A stretch of DNA of 64,000 nucleotides from Burkholderia ambifaria AMMD (GTDB taxonomy: Bacteria > Pseudomonadota > Gammaproteobacteria > Burkholderiales > Burkholderiaceae), in NCBI RefSeq assembly GCF_000203915.1, contig NC_008391.1, forward strand, positions 2,542,001 to 2,606,000, read 5' to 3'. The translations under genes were made by a program, and so were the position numbers. Within the stretch, counting starts at the first letter, position 1; each line of letters starts with the position of its first letter. The notes beneath the pieces were generated by a model. That model worked only from the letters and a program-made list of their open reading frames with translations, did not search any database and was not told the DNA's origin. Below are positions 9,774-20,230 of this stretch, piece by piece.

Positions 9774-11348
9774 TCAGTGCGCGTCCGGCGGCGGCGCGTT
9801 CAGGGTAATGGGACGGGAAAACGCGACGGCGATCAGCGCGACGATGAAGCACAGCGACAGCGCGTAGTACGCATCCGCGTAGGTGAGCGTCAGCGCTTCG
9901 CGATAGATCAGGCGATGCAGGTTCGCGAGGCCGGCCTGGGCGGTATCCAGCGTGTTGCCGGCCACCGAGGTCCAGTACGCGGCCTGGCGATCGAGCAGCG
10001 ACGCGATCTGCGGCTCGCCGGCGCTCACGTGCTCGTTCAGCCGCAGGTAGTGAAAGTTCAGCCGGTCGTTGAGCATCGTCGCGCTCACCGCGATGCCGAT
10101 CGCGCCGCCCAGGTTGCGCATCAGGTTGAACAGGCCGCTCGCCGATTTCAGCCGCGACTGCGGCAGCGAGCCCAGCGCCATCGTCACGATCGGCGGCACG
10201 CTGAACTGCTGGCCGATGCCGCGCAATGCCTGCGGCAGCAGCAGTTCGCGCCAGCCCCAGTCGTGCGTGATCGGCGTGTACAGGTAGCAGCCGAGGCCGA
10301 AGCAGATAAGCCCGAACACGAGCAGCGCGCGCATGCTGAAGTAGCGCGCGGCGAACGCATACGCGCAGAGCGCGAGCAGCTGGAACGCGCCGACCGACAG
10401 CAGCGCGATGCCGATCTGCAGCGAACTGAACGCGCGCACCTGCGACAGGAACAGCGGCGTGAGGAATACCGTCACGAAGATGCCGATGCCCGTCACGAAC
10501 GACAGCAGGCTGCCGATCCCGAAGTTGCGCACGGCGAGCGCGCGCAGGTCGACGACCGGATCGTCCGCGGTCAGCGCGTGCACGATGAACAGGAAGCCGC
10601 AGATGGCGGAGATCCACGCGCAGATCACGATCGCGTCGTCGCTGAACCAGTTCTTGCGCGGGCCTTCCTCCAGCACGTATTCGAGGCAGCCGAGGAAGCC
10701 CGACATCAGCGCGATGCCGAGATAGTCGCCGCGCTTGAGGAGGCTCGGGTCGGGTTCGTCGATATGCACGTAGCGCGGCACCAGCACGGCCACGGCGATG
10801 CCCGGCACCAGGTTCAGGTAGAACAGCCAGTGCCAGGACCATTGATCGGTGATCCAGCCGCCGATCACCGGCCCGATCGCCGGCGCGAGCGACGCGAGCG
10901 CGCCGATCGTCGTCGATGCGATCAGCCGCTGCCTGCCCGGGAACAGCACGAACGCGGTCGTGAACACGGTCGGGATCATCGCGGCGCCGAGCGCGCCCTG
11001 CAGCCCGCGGAACAGGATCATCGAGTTGATGTCCCACGCGAGCCCGCACAGCATGCTCGTGATCGTGAAGCCGACCGCCGACGCGACGAACAGCCAGCGC
11101 GTCGACATCACCTTCGACAGCCAGCCCGACATCGGGATCACGATGATCTCGGCAATCAGGTAGGCCGTCTGCACCCACGACAGCTCGTCCTGGCTGGCGG
11201 ACAGGCCGCCGCCGATGTCACGCAGCGACGACGCGACGATCTGGATGTCGAGCGTCGCCATGAAGAAGCCGACGCACATCAGCGCGAACGCGAAGACGCG
11301 CTGCTTCGTCGGTTGCGACGCGGGGTCGCCGGAAAACGCGGTGGTCAT
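9774..11348 (-). CDS. emrB: EmrB/QacA-type MFS efflux transporter (DHA2 family)
   Basis: The product is 524 residues with about 14 transmembrane helices, standard for DHA2 drug:proton antiporters. The first helices contain FFMATLDIQIVASSL, matching the D1 motif (LDxTIVNVAL-like). The motif C region GPVIGGWITDQWSWHWLF is clear. The ATG at 11348 is chosen because the N-terminus then matches EmrB; the open frame upstream overlaps emrA. It sits 13 bp after emrA and 16 bp before nodT. Substrate cannot be read from sequence. Confidence 0.92.
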   Translation of the reverse strand: MTTAFSGDPASQPTKQRVFAFALMCVGFFMATLDIQIVASSLRDIGGGLSASQDELSWVQTAYLIAEIIVIPMSGWLSKVMSTRWLFVASAVGFTITSMLCGLAWDINSMILFRGLQGALGAAMIPTVFTTAFVLFPGRQRLIASTTIGALASLAPAIGPVIGGWITDQWSWHWLFYLNLVPGIAVAVLVPRYVHIDEPDPSLLKRGDYLGIALMSGFLGCLEYVLEEGPRKNWFSDDAIVICAWISAICGFLFIVHALTADDPVVDLRALAVRNFGIGSLLSFVTGIGIFVTVFLTPLFLSQVRAFSSLQIGIALLSVGAFQLLALCAYAFAARYFSMRALLVFGLICFGLGCYLYTPITHDWGWRELLLPQALRGIGQQFSVPPIVTMALGSLPQSRLKSASGLFNLMRNLGGAIGIAVSATMLNDRLNFHYLRLNEHVSAGEPQIASLLDRQAAYWTSVAGNTLDTAQAGLANLHRLIYREALTLTYADAYYALSLCFIVALIAVAFSRPITLNAPPPDAH

Positions 11349-11361
11349 GGTCGGCTCCCGG

Positions 11362-12453
11362 TCAGTTCGCGTGGTCGGTGTGCACCGTGACGGCCGCGGA
11401 CAGGCCGGGGCGCAGCACGTGCTCGAGGCCCGGCTGCGGATCGAGATGCACGCGCACCGGCACGCGCTGGACGATCTTCGTGAAGTTGCCGGTCGCGTTC
11501 TCGGGCGGCAGCACGCTGAAGGTCGCGCCGGTCGCGGGCGCGAGGCTGTCGACGCGGCCGTGCAGGCGCGTGCTCGACGCATCGAGCGTGACGTCGACGC
11601 GATCGCCCGCGCGCATCTTGCGCAGCTGGTCTTCCTTGAAGTTCGCGTCGATCCACAGCCCCGACGCGGGCACGACCGTCAGCAGCGGCACGCCGACATT
11701 CGCGAGCATCCCGACGCGGCTCGTACGGTTGCCGACGTAGCCGTCGACCGGCGAGCGGATCGTCGTGTATTCGACGTTCAGCGCCGCGACGCGTTGCGCG
11801 GCGAGCGCCGTGTTCACGCGGGCCCGCGCATCGGCGAGTTGCGCGCCGAGCACGTCGAGCTGCCGCTTCGACGCGAGCAGCGCGGCGTCGCTGCGGGCGA
11901 CGGCCGCGTCCGCCTTCGAATAGTCGGCATCCGCGCGCTCGACGATCTGGTTCGACACCGCATCGGATTTGACGAGCTCGCGGTAGCGCACGCGGTCGGA
12001 CGACGCACGCGTGAGCTCGGCCGATGACGCATTGCGGTCCGCCGCATGCTGGCCGATCACCGCGTATTGCAGCTGCTGCTTCGCTTCGAGTTCCGTCACC
12101 GCGGAGCGCGCGCTGTCGACTTCCGCGGCGGCCTGCGCGAGCTTCGCATCGTAGTCGCGCGCATCGAGCTGCACGAGCACGTCGCCGGCCTTCACGCGCT
12201 GGTTGTCGGTCACGAGGATCTTGTCGACGAAGCCGTTCACCTTCGGCGCGAGCACGGTGACGTCGCCGCCGACATATGCGTCGTCGGTGCTTTCCTGGAA
12301 GCGCAGCACGAACAGCCAGTCGAGCGCGGCCGCAGCCACGACGACCACCACGGCGCCCACCGCGATGCGCATCCACGGCACGCGGCGCTGCTGCTTCGCG
12401 GGCGGGTCGATTGTGGCTGCTTCGCGGGAAGCAGCGGCTTGGGTCGTTTCCAT
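11362..12453 (-). CDS. emrA: EmrA/HlyD-type membrane fusion protein
   Basis: The 363-residue product has one N-terminal transmembrane helix at about 28-50, followed by the ESTDDAYVGGDVTVLAPKV barrel-sandwich start of EmrA/VceA proteins. A long alpha-hairpin of about 100-210 and the second lipoyl half (YTTIRSPVDGYVGNRT) follow. It bridges EmrB and the NodT channel across the periplasm. The ATG at 12453 has a plausible AGGTGA site; upstream frame extension crosses the operator-like sequence and is rejected. Confidence 0.92.
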   Translation of the reverse strand: METTQAAASREAATIDPPAKQQRRVPWMRIAVGAVVVVVAAAALDWLFVLRFQESTDDAYVGGDVTVLAPKVNGFVDKILVTDNQRVKAGDVLVQLDARDYDAKLAQAAAEVDSARSAVTELEAKQQLQYAVIGQHAADRNASSAELTRASSDRVRYRELVKSDAVSNQIVERADADYSKADAAVARSDAALLASKRQLDVLGAQLADARARVNTALAAQRVAALNVEYTTIRSPVDGYVGNRTSRVGMLANVGVPLLTVVPASGLWIDANFKEDQLRKMRAGDRVDVTLDASSTRLHGRVDSLAPATGATFSVLPPENATGNFTKIVQRVPVRVHLDPQPGLEHVLRPGLSAAVTVHTDHAN

Positions 12454-12462
12454 CGAGTCACC

Positions 12463-12479
12463 TATGTATATGCACTTAT
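12463..12479. promoter_or_regulatory. MarR-type operator candidate ahead of emrA
   Basis: TATGTATATGCACTTAT begins 10 bp upstream of the emrA start, in the 64-bp gap after marR. It matches 15 of 17 positions of the site in front of the second marR gene (14057-14073), and a third version overlaps the first marR start. This suggests direct repression of emrA in addition to marR autoregulation. It is a sequence comparison only. Confidence 0.45.
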
Positions 12480-12517
12480 CAAAACGATCGACGACGTCGC
12501 ATCGATCGGGAAAGAGG

Positions 12518-12949
12518 CTAGCGCTCCGGCAGGTTGTGCGTAATCCGAAACAATTCGTCTCTGAGGCGGGCCGCCTGGGCCGACCCGAACCGCTGCTCGA
12601 ACGCTTGCTGCGCGGCGAGCCAGTGCACATGCGCGTCGGCGATCCTGGCTTCGCCGTGCTCGGTCAGCGCGAACGTCTGGCGGCGGCAACGCGGCTCCAT
12701 CCGGCCCGTGACGAGCGCCGCGCCGATCAGCGGCTTGAGCGCGCGCAGGAGCGCCGTGCGCTCGATCACCAGCACCGCCGACAGCGTCGCCATCGTCAGG
12801 CCCGGGCGCTCCCGCAGCAGCGCGAGAATGCTGTACTGCGACGGCGTGACGCCCGCCCGCGACAGATAGCGTTCGTAGAACTGCGAGATACGCCGCGCGG
12901 CCTGCCGGATCGCGAAGCAATCGTCATCGGTGAGGGTGGTCGTGTGCAT
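12518..12949 (-). CDS. MarR-family repressor of the emrAB-nodT operon
   Basis: The 143-residue product has the winged-helix layout of MarR proteins: helices around FAIRQAARRISQFYERYL, then GVTPSQYSILALL, recognition-helix region VLVIERTALLRALKPL, and the wing near GRMEPRCRRQTFALT. It lies first in the efflux operon, the usual arrangement for a ligand-sensing local repressor. ATG 12949 is preferred over GTG 12955. It is a clear paralogue of the MarR at 14086-14514 (shared GVTP, RPGL and LLRALKPL segments). Confidence 0.88.
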   Translation of the reverse strand: MHTTTLTDDDCFAIRQAARRISQFYERYLSRAGVTPSQYSILALLRERPGLTMATLSAVLVIERTALLRALKPLIGAALVTGRMEPRCRRQTFALTEHGEARIADAHVHWLAAQQAFEQRFGSAQAARLRDELFRITHNLPER

Positions 12950-12959
12950 GTGCACATAT
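12943..12959. promoter_or_regulatory. operator-like palindrome overlapping the marR start
   Basis: TGTGCATGTGCACATAT includes the perfect palindrome ATGTGCACAT and overlaps the marR initiation codon at 12949. On the minus strand TAATAT at 12963-12958 could be a -10 box, which would place transcription start almost on the ATG. The site shares its layout with 12463-12479 and 14057-14073, consistent with autorepression. Confidence 0.45.
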
Positions 12960-13037
12960 TAGGTGGCGAGGCGGGCTGAAGCGAGCGGCGGCGCGGGATC
13001 AGATTGGTGTCGTGGCTGTACCAATCGGCGGCCGGAC

Positions 13038-13053
13038 GGCGCGTTTTCGCGCC
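13038..13053 (-). terminator. short hairpin just after the LysR gene
   Basis: GGCGCG-TTTT-CGCGCC forms a perfect 6-bp stem with a 4-nt loop, 3 bp beyond the LysR stop codon on the minus strand. No U-tract follows, so termination would be weak; it may be only a stabilising hairpin. Confidence 0.3.
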
Positions 13054-13056
13054 GGA

Positions 13057-13977
13057 TCACGCGGCGGCGGGAACAATCCGGCCGTCGTGGTCGCAGTACG
13101 CGGCCGTGTAGTCGATGAACGCCTTGACCTTCGCGGGCAGCAGCGCGCGGTTTGCGTAAGCGAGCTTGATCTCCACGAACGCGTCGACCAGATCGGCGTC
13201 TTCCAGCAACTGCACGAGGGCGCCCGACGCGAGTTCGGCCTCGACGAGCGTTCTCGGCACGACGCCGATGCCGAAGTCGTGCATCACCATTTCACGGTTG
13301 AAGACGGGGCTGTTCGACGAGACGTCGAAGCTCAACGGCACGGTCAGCGTGTCGCCGTCGACGCGGAACGACAGCGCGGGCCGGCGCAGCGACGGCGACA
13401 GCGGCACGAACGCATGCTCGGCGAGCGCGGCCGGCGTCTCGGGACGCGGATGCGCGCGCAGATACGCGGGCGTCGCGACGATCACCACCGGAATGCGTTC
13501 GACCAGGCGCACCACGGTCGTCTCGCTCGTCAGCATGTACGGCACGACGATGCCGATGTCGTAGCCTTCGCCGACGAGGTCGACCGGGCGCTCGGTCAGC
13601 GTGACGTCGAGGCGCACCTTCGGATGCGCGGCCTTGAAGCCGGCGATCAGCGGCACGAGCCGGTTCAGCGCGGCCGTCGTGTGCGCGACCAGGCGCAGCA
13701 GCCCCTCGGGCTCGCGCGTGTGCGACTGCGCCTGCGCTTCCAGCGAGTCGAGTTCGTCGAGCACGGCCGCGCAGCGCTCGTAGATGCGCTCGGCGGTTTC
13801 GGTCAGCGAGACCTGGCGCGTGGTCCGGTGCAGCAGGCGGCTGCCGAAGCGCGCCTCGAGATCCGCGACCGCCCGCGACACGACCGGCCGCGCGAGGCCG
13901 TGCATGTCGGCGGCGCGCGTGAAGCTGCGCATTTCCACCACCGACCGGAAGATCCGCAGCTTGTCGATGTAGTCCAT
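13057..13977 (-). CDS. LysR-family transcriptional regulator
   Basis: The start ATG at 13977 has a GAGGAG site and gives 306 residues. The N-terminal winged helix (LRIFRSVVEMRSFTRAADMHG, continuing to SRAVADLE) is typical of the LysR subgroup that includes many oxidoreductase regulators. The C-terminal effector domain carries the conserved GYDIGIVVPY and GIGVVPRTL segments. It is divergent from the second marR gene with about 108 bp between starts, but the target is uncertain. Confidence 0.88.
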   Translation of the reverse strand: MDYIDKLRIFRSVVEMRSFTRAADMHGLARPVVSRAVADLEARFGSRLLHRTTRQVSLTETAERIYERCAAVLDELDSLEAQAQSHTREPEGLLRLVAHTTAALNRLVPLIAGFKAAHPKVRLDVTLTERPVDLVGEGYDIGIVVPYMLTSETTVVRLVERIPVVIVATPAYLRAHPRPETPAALAEHAFVPLSPSLRRPALSFRVDGDTLTVPLSFDVSSNSPVFNREMVMHDFGIGVVPRTLVEAELASGALVQLLEDADLVDAFVEIKLAYANRALLPAKVKAFIDYTAAYCDHDGRIVPAAA

Positions 13978-14049
13978 GTTCGTCTCCTCGCGGCGATGGC
14001 GGCGCGCAGTGAAAGCGGCCTGCCCGGCCATGTTACGGCGGAGTGTACA

Positions 14050-14076
14050 TTGACTTTATGCATATGCACATATAAA
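14050..14076 (+). promoter_or_regulatory. promoter with embedded operator for the second marR gene
   Basis: TTGACT (14050-14055) and TATAAA (14071-14076) form a recognisable but short-spaced (15 bp) promoter. Between them lies TATGCATATGCACATAT (14057-14073), with the 10-bp palindrome TGCATATGCA at 14059-14068. A repressor bound here would block both promoter elements. The same 17-bp pattern is found at the emrA and first marR starts. Confidence 0.5.
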
Positions 14077-14085
14077 TTGCCGTTC

Positions 14086-14514
14086 ATGAACGATATCCAG
14101 ATCGCCCAGGCCTGCAATTGCCTCGCGCTGCGTCAGGCAGCGCGCTTCGTCACGCAACTCTACGAGCGGCATCTGGCCCCGGTCGGTGTCACGCCCGCGC
14201 AGTTCTCGATCATGGCGAACCTGTCGCGCCGGCCCGGCCTCGTGATGAGCGAGCTTGCCGATACGCTGGTGATGGACCGCACCACGCTGTTGCGCGCGCT
14301 CAAGCCGCTGCAGCGCGACGGCTTCGTCGCCGCGGCCGCGTCCGAGCATGACGCCCGCGCGCACGCGCTCAGCCTGACGAAGCTCGGCGAGCGCACCTAT
14401 GCGCAGGCGAAAGTCGCGTGGCAGGCCGCGCAGGATGAGTTCGACACGCAGTTCGGCCGCGACCGCGCCAAGGCGCTGCGCGACGAGTTGTTCAGCCTGA
14501 CGGCGCAGCGATAG
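14086..14514 (+). CDS. MarR-family regulator (second paralogue)
   Basis: The 142-residue winged-helix protein contains LALRQAARFVTQLYERHL, GVTPAQFSIMANLS, the recognition-helix segment LVMDRTTLLRALKPLQ and a charged wing. It closely resembles the MarR at 12518-12949 and shares its operator-like sequence. It is 66 bp upstream of the aconitase X large subunit on the same strand, so it may control that operon, the efflux operon, or both. The ligand is unknown. Confidence 0.88.
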   Translation: MNDIQIAQACNCLALRQAARFVTQLYERHLAPVGVTPAQFSIMANLSRRPGLVMSELADTLVMDRTTLLRALKPLQRDGFVAAAASEHDARAHALSLTKLGERTYAQAKVAWQAAQDEFDTQFGRDRAKALRDELFSLTAQR

Positions 14515-14580
14515 CCGCAACGCGCGGTAGTATGACAAAAGCGATCCGGGCCCGCCGGACGAGACACGAGGAGCACCCCC

Positions 14581-15828
14581 ATGCTGCAGTTGAGCGAGCG
14601 CGACGACGCGATGTTGCGCGGCGCATTCGGCGACGGCGTCGCACGCGCGATGCGGATCGTCACGCGCACGGCCGAGGTCATGTCGGCGCCGCACCTGATC
14701 GACATCACGTCCGCGCATATCGACGGCTGCCTTTACCACGGCCAGACGAGCCTCGACTTCGTCGAGTATTTCGTCGACACCGGCGCGCGCGTCGCGGTGC
14801 CGACCACGCTGAACGTCGGGTCGCTCGACCTGATCCATCCCGAGCTGTATCACGGCGATCGCACGATCGAGCGTGACGCCCGGCGGCTGATGGAGGCGCA
14901 TCTGCAGCTCGGCTGCGAATCGAGCTTCACGTGCGCGCCGTATCAGCTGAAGAATCGTCCGCGCGTGGGCGAGCAGATCGCGTGGGCCGAATCCAATGCA
15001 ATCGTGTTCGCGAATTCGGTGCTCGGTGCGCGTACCAGCCGCTATGGCGACTTTCTCGACTTGGCCGCCGCGATCACCGGGCGTGCGCCGTATGCGGGCC
15101 TGCACGTCGAATCGAATCGCGCGGCGCGGATCGTATTCAACGCGCCGGACTTCGGCAACCGGCCGTCGCGCGACATCTATTTCGCGGCGCTCGGGTTGCT
15201 GATCGGCCGGATCGCGGGCGCGATCGTCCCCGCGATCGTCGGGCTGCCCGCGGACACCACCGAAGACGAACTCAAGGCCCTCGGCGCGGCCGCCGCATCG
15301 AGCGGGGCCGTCGCGCTGTTCCATGCGGTGGGCATCACACCCGAGGCGCCGACGCTCGACGCCGCGTTGCACGGGCAGGCCGCGCAGCGAACGGTCGATG
15401 TCGCGATGGCCGACCTCGACGAGATCCGCCGCACGTTGAATCATGGCGCGGCCGGCGATGCGCTCGTCGCGGTCGCGCTCGGCACGCCGCATTTTTCGCT
15501 GGCCGAATTCCGCACGCTCGACGCGCTGCTCGATCAGTTCGACGGCAAACCGAAGTGCGATTTCTACGTGAACACGAGCCGCTTCATCCTGTGGGAGCTG
15601 GGCGAGCTCGGGCTTGCCGACAAATTCGACGCGCGCGGCGTCCAGATCGTCGTCGACACCTGCACGTACATCACGCCGGTGATGAAACAGCTGTCGGGCC
15701 TGGTGATGACCAACTCGGGGAAGTGGGCGTCGTATGCGCCCGCGAACATCGGCGTGACGGTCGCGTACGGCAGCATGCGCGAGTGCGTGCGCTCCGCGTT
15801 CGAGGGAAAGGTGCGATTCGATGACTGA
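14581..15828 (+). CDS. aconitase X large subunit (DUF521)
   Basis: The 415-residue product matches AcnX catalytic subunits, a [4Fe-4S] hydro-lyase family. It contains the HIDGCLYHGQTSLDF, NVGSLDL, CESSFTCAPYQ and VVDTCTYITP segments; the cysteines in these are candidate cluster ligands. Bacterial two-gene AcnX members studied biochemically are cis-3-hydroxy-L-proline dehydratases, whereas archaeal ones act on mevalonate 5-phosphate. Assignment to hydroxyproline metabolism here is by analogy. No proline racemase or ketimine reductase gene sits beside it. A GAGGAG site precedes the ATG, and the end overlaps the small subunit. Confidence 0.88.
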   Translation: MLQLSERDDAMLRGAFGDGVARAMRIVTRTAEVMSAPHLIDITSAHIDGCLYHGQTSLDFVEYFVDTGARVAVPTTLNVGSLDLIHPELYHGDRTIERDARRLMEAHLQLGCESSFTCAPYQLKNRPRVGEQIAWAESNAIVFANSVLGARTSRYGDFLDLAAAITGRAPYAGLHVESNRAARIVFNAPDFGNRPSRDIYFAALGLLIGRIAGAIVPAIVGLPADTTEDELKALGAAAASSGAVALFHAVGITPEAPTLDAALHGQAAQRTVDVAMADLDEIRRTLNHGAAGDALVAVALGTPHFSLAEFRTLDALLDQFDGKPKCDFYVNTSRFILWELGELGLADKFDARGVQIVVDTCTYITPVMKQLSGLVMTNSGKWASYAPANIGVTVAYGSMRECVRSAFEGKVRFDD

Positions 15829-16270
15829 CGCAACGATGAGGCAGCTGACGGGCGACACGCTCGTGCCGGGCAGCGCATGCGCGAACACGGTCGTGCTCGA
15901 CAAGCCGCTCAGCTTCTGGGGCGGCTACGACTCGGGCGTGGGGCGAATCGTCGATTGCGGGCATCCGCAGGCCGGCGCAAGCCTGGCCGGCCGGATCATG
16001 GTGATGCCGCACGCGAAGGGTTCGAGTTCGAGCAGCAGCGTGCTCGCGGAAGCGGTGCGCAACGGTACGGGGCCGGTCGGGATCGTGCTGAAGGAGCGCG
16101 ACCTGATCATCTCGATCGGCGCGATCGTGGCGGCGGAACTCTATGCGATCGCGGTGCCGGTGGTCCGCGTGACGGACGACGTGTATGACGCGATTGTCGC
16201 GGCGACGGGCGAAGTGCGGATCGAGGCACGCGAAGGCGATGGCGGCGCGCGGATCGACGTCGGCAGCTGA
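15821..16270 (+). CDS. aconitase X swivel (small) subunit, DUF126
   Basis: The 149-residue product is the swivelling domain partner of AcnX. It has the glycine-rich LSFWGGYDSGVGRIVD segment and the serine cluster HAKGSSSSSS, which in the family holds the catalytic Ser. It overlaps the large subunit by 8 bp, so translation is probably coupled. The two chains together equal the fused AcnX form found in other bacteria. Confidence 0.88.
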   Translation: MTDATMRQLTGDTLVPGSACANTVVLDKPLSFWGGYDSGVGRIVDCGHPQAGASLAGRIMVMPHAKGSSSSSSVLAEAVRNGTGPVGIVLKERDLIISIGAIVAAELYAIAVPVVRVTDDVYDAIVAATGEVRIEAREGDGGARIDVGS

Positions 16271-16279
16271 CCTTCCGGC

Positions 16280-17335
16280 TTACTCGCGTGCCGGATTGCC
16301 GGCCGCCTCCCGATAGGCACTCGGCGTCTGCCCGGCCCACCGTCGAAACGCCCGCGTGAAATTCGCCGGGTCGGTGAATTGCAGCCGCTCGGCGATCGTC
16401 TTCAGGTCGAGGTCCGAGGCCGCGAGCAACTGCTTCGCATCGCGAAACCGCGCTTCGTCGAGCAGTTGCCGGTAGCTCGACCCGGCTTCCTCGAGCCGGC
16501 GCCGCAACGTGCGCGTCGACACGAGCAGCGCGTCGGCGAGCGCCTCCGGGCTCGAATAGTCGCCGGCCGTGCGCGCCAGCTCCGCGCGCACGCGCTCGAC
16601 CAGATCGCCTTCCTCCTGACGCACCTGCGCATACTCGCGCTCGACCTGCACGAGCGCCTGCCGGTGTGCGACTTCATCGGCGAGCGGCAGCGGCCAGTCG
16701 AGCACGTCGCGCGCGATCCACAGCGCATTCGCCGCGCAGCCGAATTCGACCGGCGGCAACTGGTCGCGATAACGCGCGAAATAGCCGGGCTCCGGCCACG
16801 CGAAGCGCAGCGCGATCGGCGGCGACGCGCGCCCGGACCACTGCGAGATATTTTGCGCGAGCCCGGTCAGCACGAACTCGAACATCACGTGATGCTGCAG
16901 CACGGGGCTCGCCTGCACGCCGTGCAGTTCGAGCGTTGCGCCGTGTTCGTCCTCCGCGTAGGTCAGACGATATTGGCGATTGCGCATCCGGAAGTAGCGC
17001 TGCGTGACGACCAGCGCGTCGCGGATGTCCCGCGCGGTCAGCGTCGCATAGCCGAGGAAGCCGTGCACGGTCGGCTTCAGCAGCAGCCCGAACGCGAGCC
17101 CGATGCCCGGATCGCCGCCGATCCCGATCGCATTCAGCACGAGCCGGCCCCATTGAGATGGCGCGACGCGTGCGTCCGGTTCGGCCAATACCGCGTCGCG
17201 CAGCCCGGTGCCGGCACGCACCGCGGCCAGATCGACGCCGCGTGCGGCCAGCGCCTGCAGCAGCAGGCGCGGATAGGCGACCGGAATCGTCGGCCGGCGA
17301 AGCCCGAGGTGATCCTTGCGTGACGGGGAGGTCAT
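16280..17335 (-). CDS. AraC-family regulator with Arabinose_bd-type N-terminus
   Basis: The 351-residue product has an N-terminal domain of the OruR/ArgR-like group (PRLLLQALAARGVDL to about residue 190) and a C-terminal double HTH ending in FTRAFRRWAGQTPSAYRE. The ATG at 17335 is chosen because the family start lies here; the open frame extends 18 codons upstream. It is convergent with the AcnX genes, 9 bp away, and divergent from the fadH-like gene with about 100 bp between starts. That makes fadH the likeliest target. Confidence 0.88.
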   Translation of the reverse strand: MTSPSRKDHLGLRRPTIPVAYPRLLLQALAARGVDLAAVRAGTGLRDAVLAEPDARVAPSQWGRLVLNAIGIGGDPGIGLAFGLLLKPTVHGFLGYATLTARDIRDALVVTQRYFRMRNRQYRLTYAEDEHGATLELHGVQASPVLQHHVMFEFVLTGLAQNISQWSGRASPPIALRFAWPEPGYFARYRDQLPPVEFGCAANALWIARDVLDWPLPLADEVAHRQALVQVEREYAQVRQEEGDLVERVRAELARTAGDYSSPEALADALLVSTRTLRRRLEEAGSSYRQLLDEARFRDAKQLLAASDLDLKTIAERLQFTDPANFTRAFRRWAGQTPSAYREAAGNPARE

Positions 17336-17410
17336 GTCGATTTGGCCGAAAATGACAAGCATTATGGCTGTTTGCCCCCTCACGTTCAAGGCGGCGCGCG
17401 CCTACGATGA

Positions 17411-19471
<2,061 letters not shown>

Positions 19472-19650
19472 CGGGCTATCGTTTCGGGTTTCGGGATGGC
19501 GTGCGTCGCGCGGCGGTGGTTTGCCTGCGCGACGGCTCGCGGTTCTCCGCTCCGTGATTCCACAGGGCGGTTGAGCACGTCGAACCGATGTGCCGCGTCA
19601 CCACGCGGCGGGATCCCCACACACGGCCATCCGCCACCGGCCCGCGTGTA

Positions 19651-20055
19651 TCAGGCCGCTTCGGCCCGTTCCTCTTCTTCCGCTTCCAGCATCGCCTTGA
19701 CGATCAGGTAGACGGCCGGCAGGTCGTCGTCGTCGCGACGCCAGTCGACCGGCTCCTCGACGTCCGCCGCGACCAGTCGGCTGTCGCGCAGACGGATGAA
19801 CGCGTCGACGACGGTCGGATCGTTGCGGCTCAGGAAACCGGCGTTCGAGAACGCGAGTTCCTCGACGTTCAGCAGCGCCTGCCAGCTCATCGTGCGGACG
19901 GCGGCCGGATGCGTGCGGCGTCGCAGGCCGAGCGCGCGCTGCGCAGGGCCGCCGACGACACGCTGCAGATCGACGACCGCGCGCTGCGCGGCGCGCTCGA
20001 AGTGGCCGGGGTTGAAGCCGGGTTGCTCGGGATCGAATGCGGATGACTGAAACAT
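19651..20055 (-). CDS. small protein of unknown function under a LexA box
   Basis: The 134-residue product is acidic at the end (AEEEERAEAA) and has no signal peptide or membrane helix. A segment near residues 20-40 is Arg/Gln-rich, and the C-terminal third (VYLIVKAMLEAEEE) is helical. I do not recognise the family. A GAGG ribosome site precedes the ATG at 20055. Its only visible promoter contains a near-consensus LexA operator, so it is probably DNA-damage induced. Codon and base usage look like the neighbours, and no recombination or mutasis gene is adjacent. Confidence 0.65.
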   Translation of the reverse strand: MFQSSAFDPEQPGFNPGHFERAAQRAVVDLQRVVGGPAQRALGLRRRTHPAAVRTMSWQALLNVEELAFSNAGFLSRNDPTVVDAFIRLRDSRLVAADVEEPVDWRRDDDDLPAVYLIVKAMLEAEEEERAEAA

Positions 20056-20116
20056 GGTCGCCTCACAAAAGTCCGTCCGTCATGGGTGACGGAATTCGGG
20101 TCAAATGGTGCAAAAG

Positions 20117-20136
20117 CACTGTAAATATATACAGTG
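20117..20136. promoter_or_regulatory. LexA (SOS) operator
   Basis: CACTGTA and TACAGTG are perfect inverted arms separated by AATATA, giving CTG-N10-CAG with an AT core. This matches the LexA consensus of gamma- and betaproteobacteria almost perfectly. It overlaps the -10 box of the minus-strand promoter and lies 62 bp upstream of the unknown gene's ATG at 20055. Repression by LexA is inferred from sequence only. Confidence 0.75.
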
Positions 20137-20152
20137 TTCGAGGCGGTTTCAA
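20124..20152 (-). promoter_or_regulatory. sigma-70 promoter of the LexA-controlled gene
   Basis: On the minus strand TTGAAA (20152-20147) and TATATT (20129-20124) are separated by exactly 17 bp. The -10 box lies inside the LexA palindrome, the classic SOS promoter arrangement. Confidence 0.6.
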
Positions 20153-20230
20153 GTGCTGAATGAATGCACGTGTGCCGCGGCCCGTTTCGGACGACGGGGA
20201 AGGTGCGGTTGCGTCCGTACCGCGAAAGAT

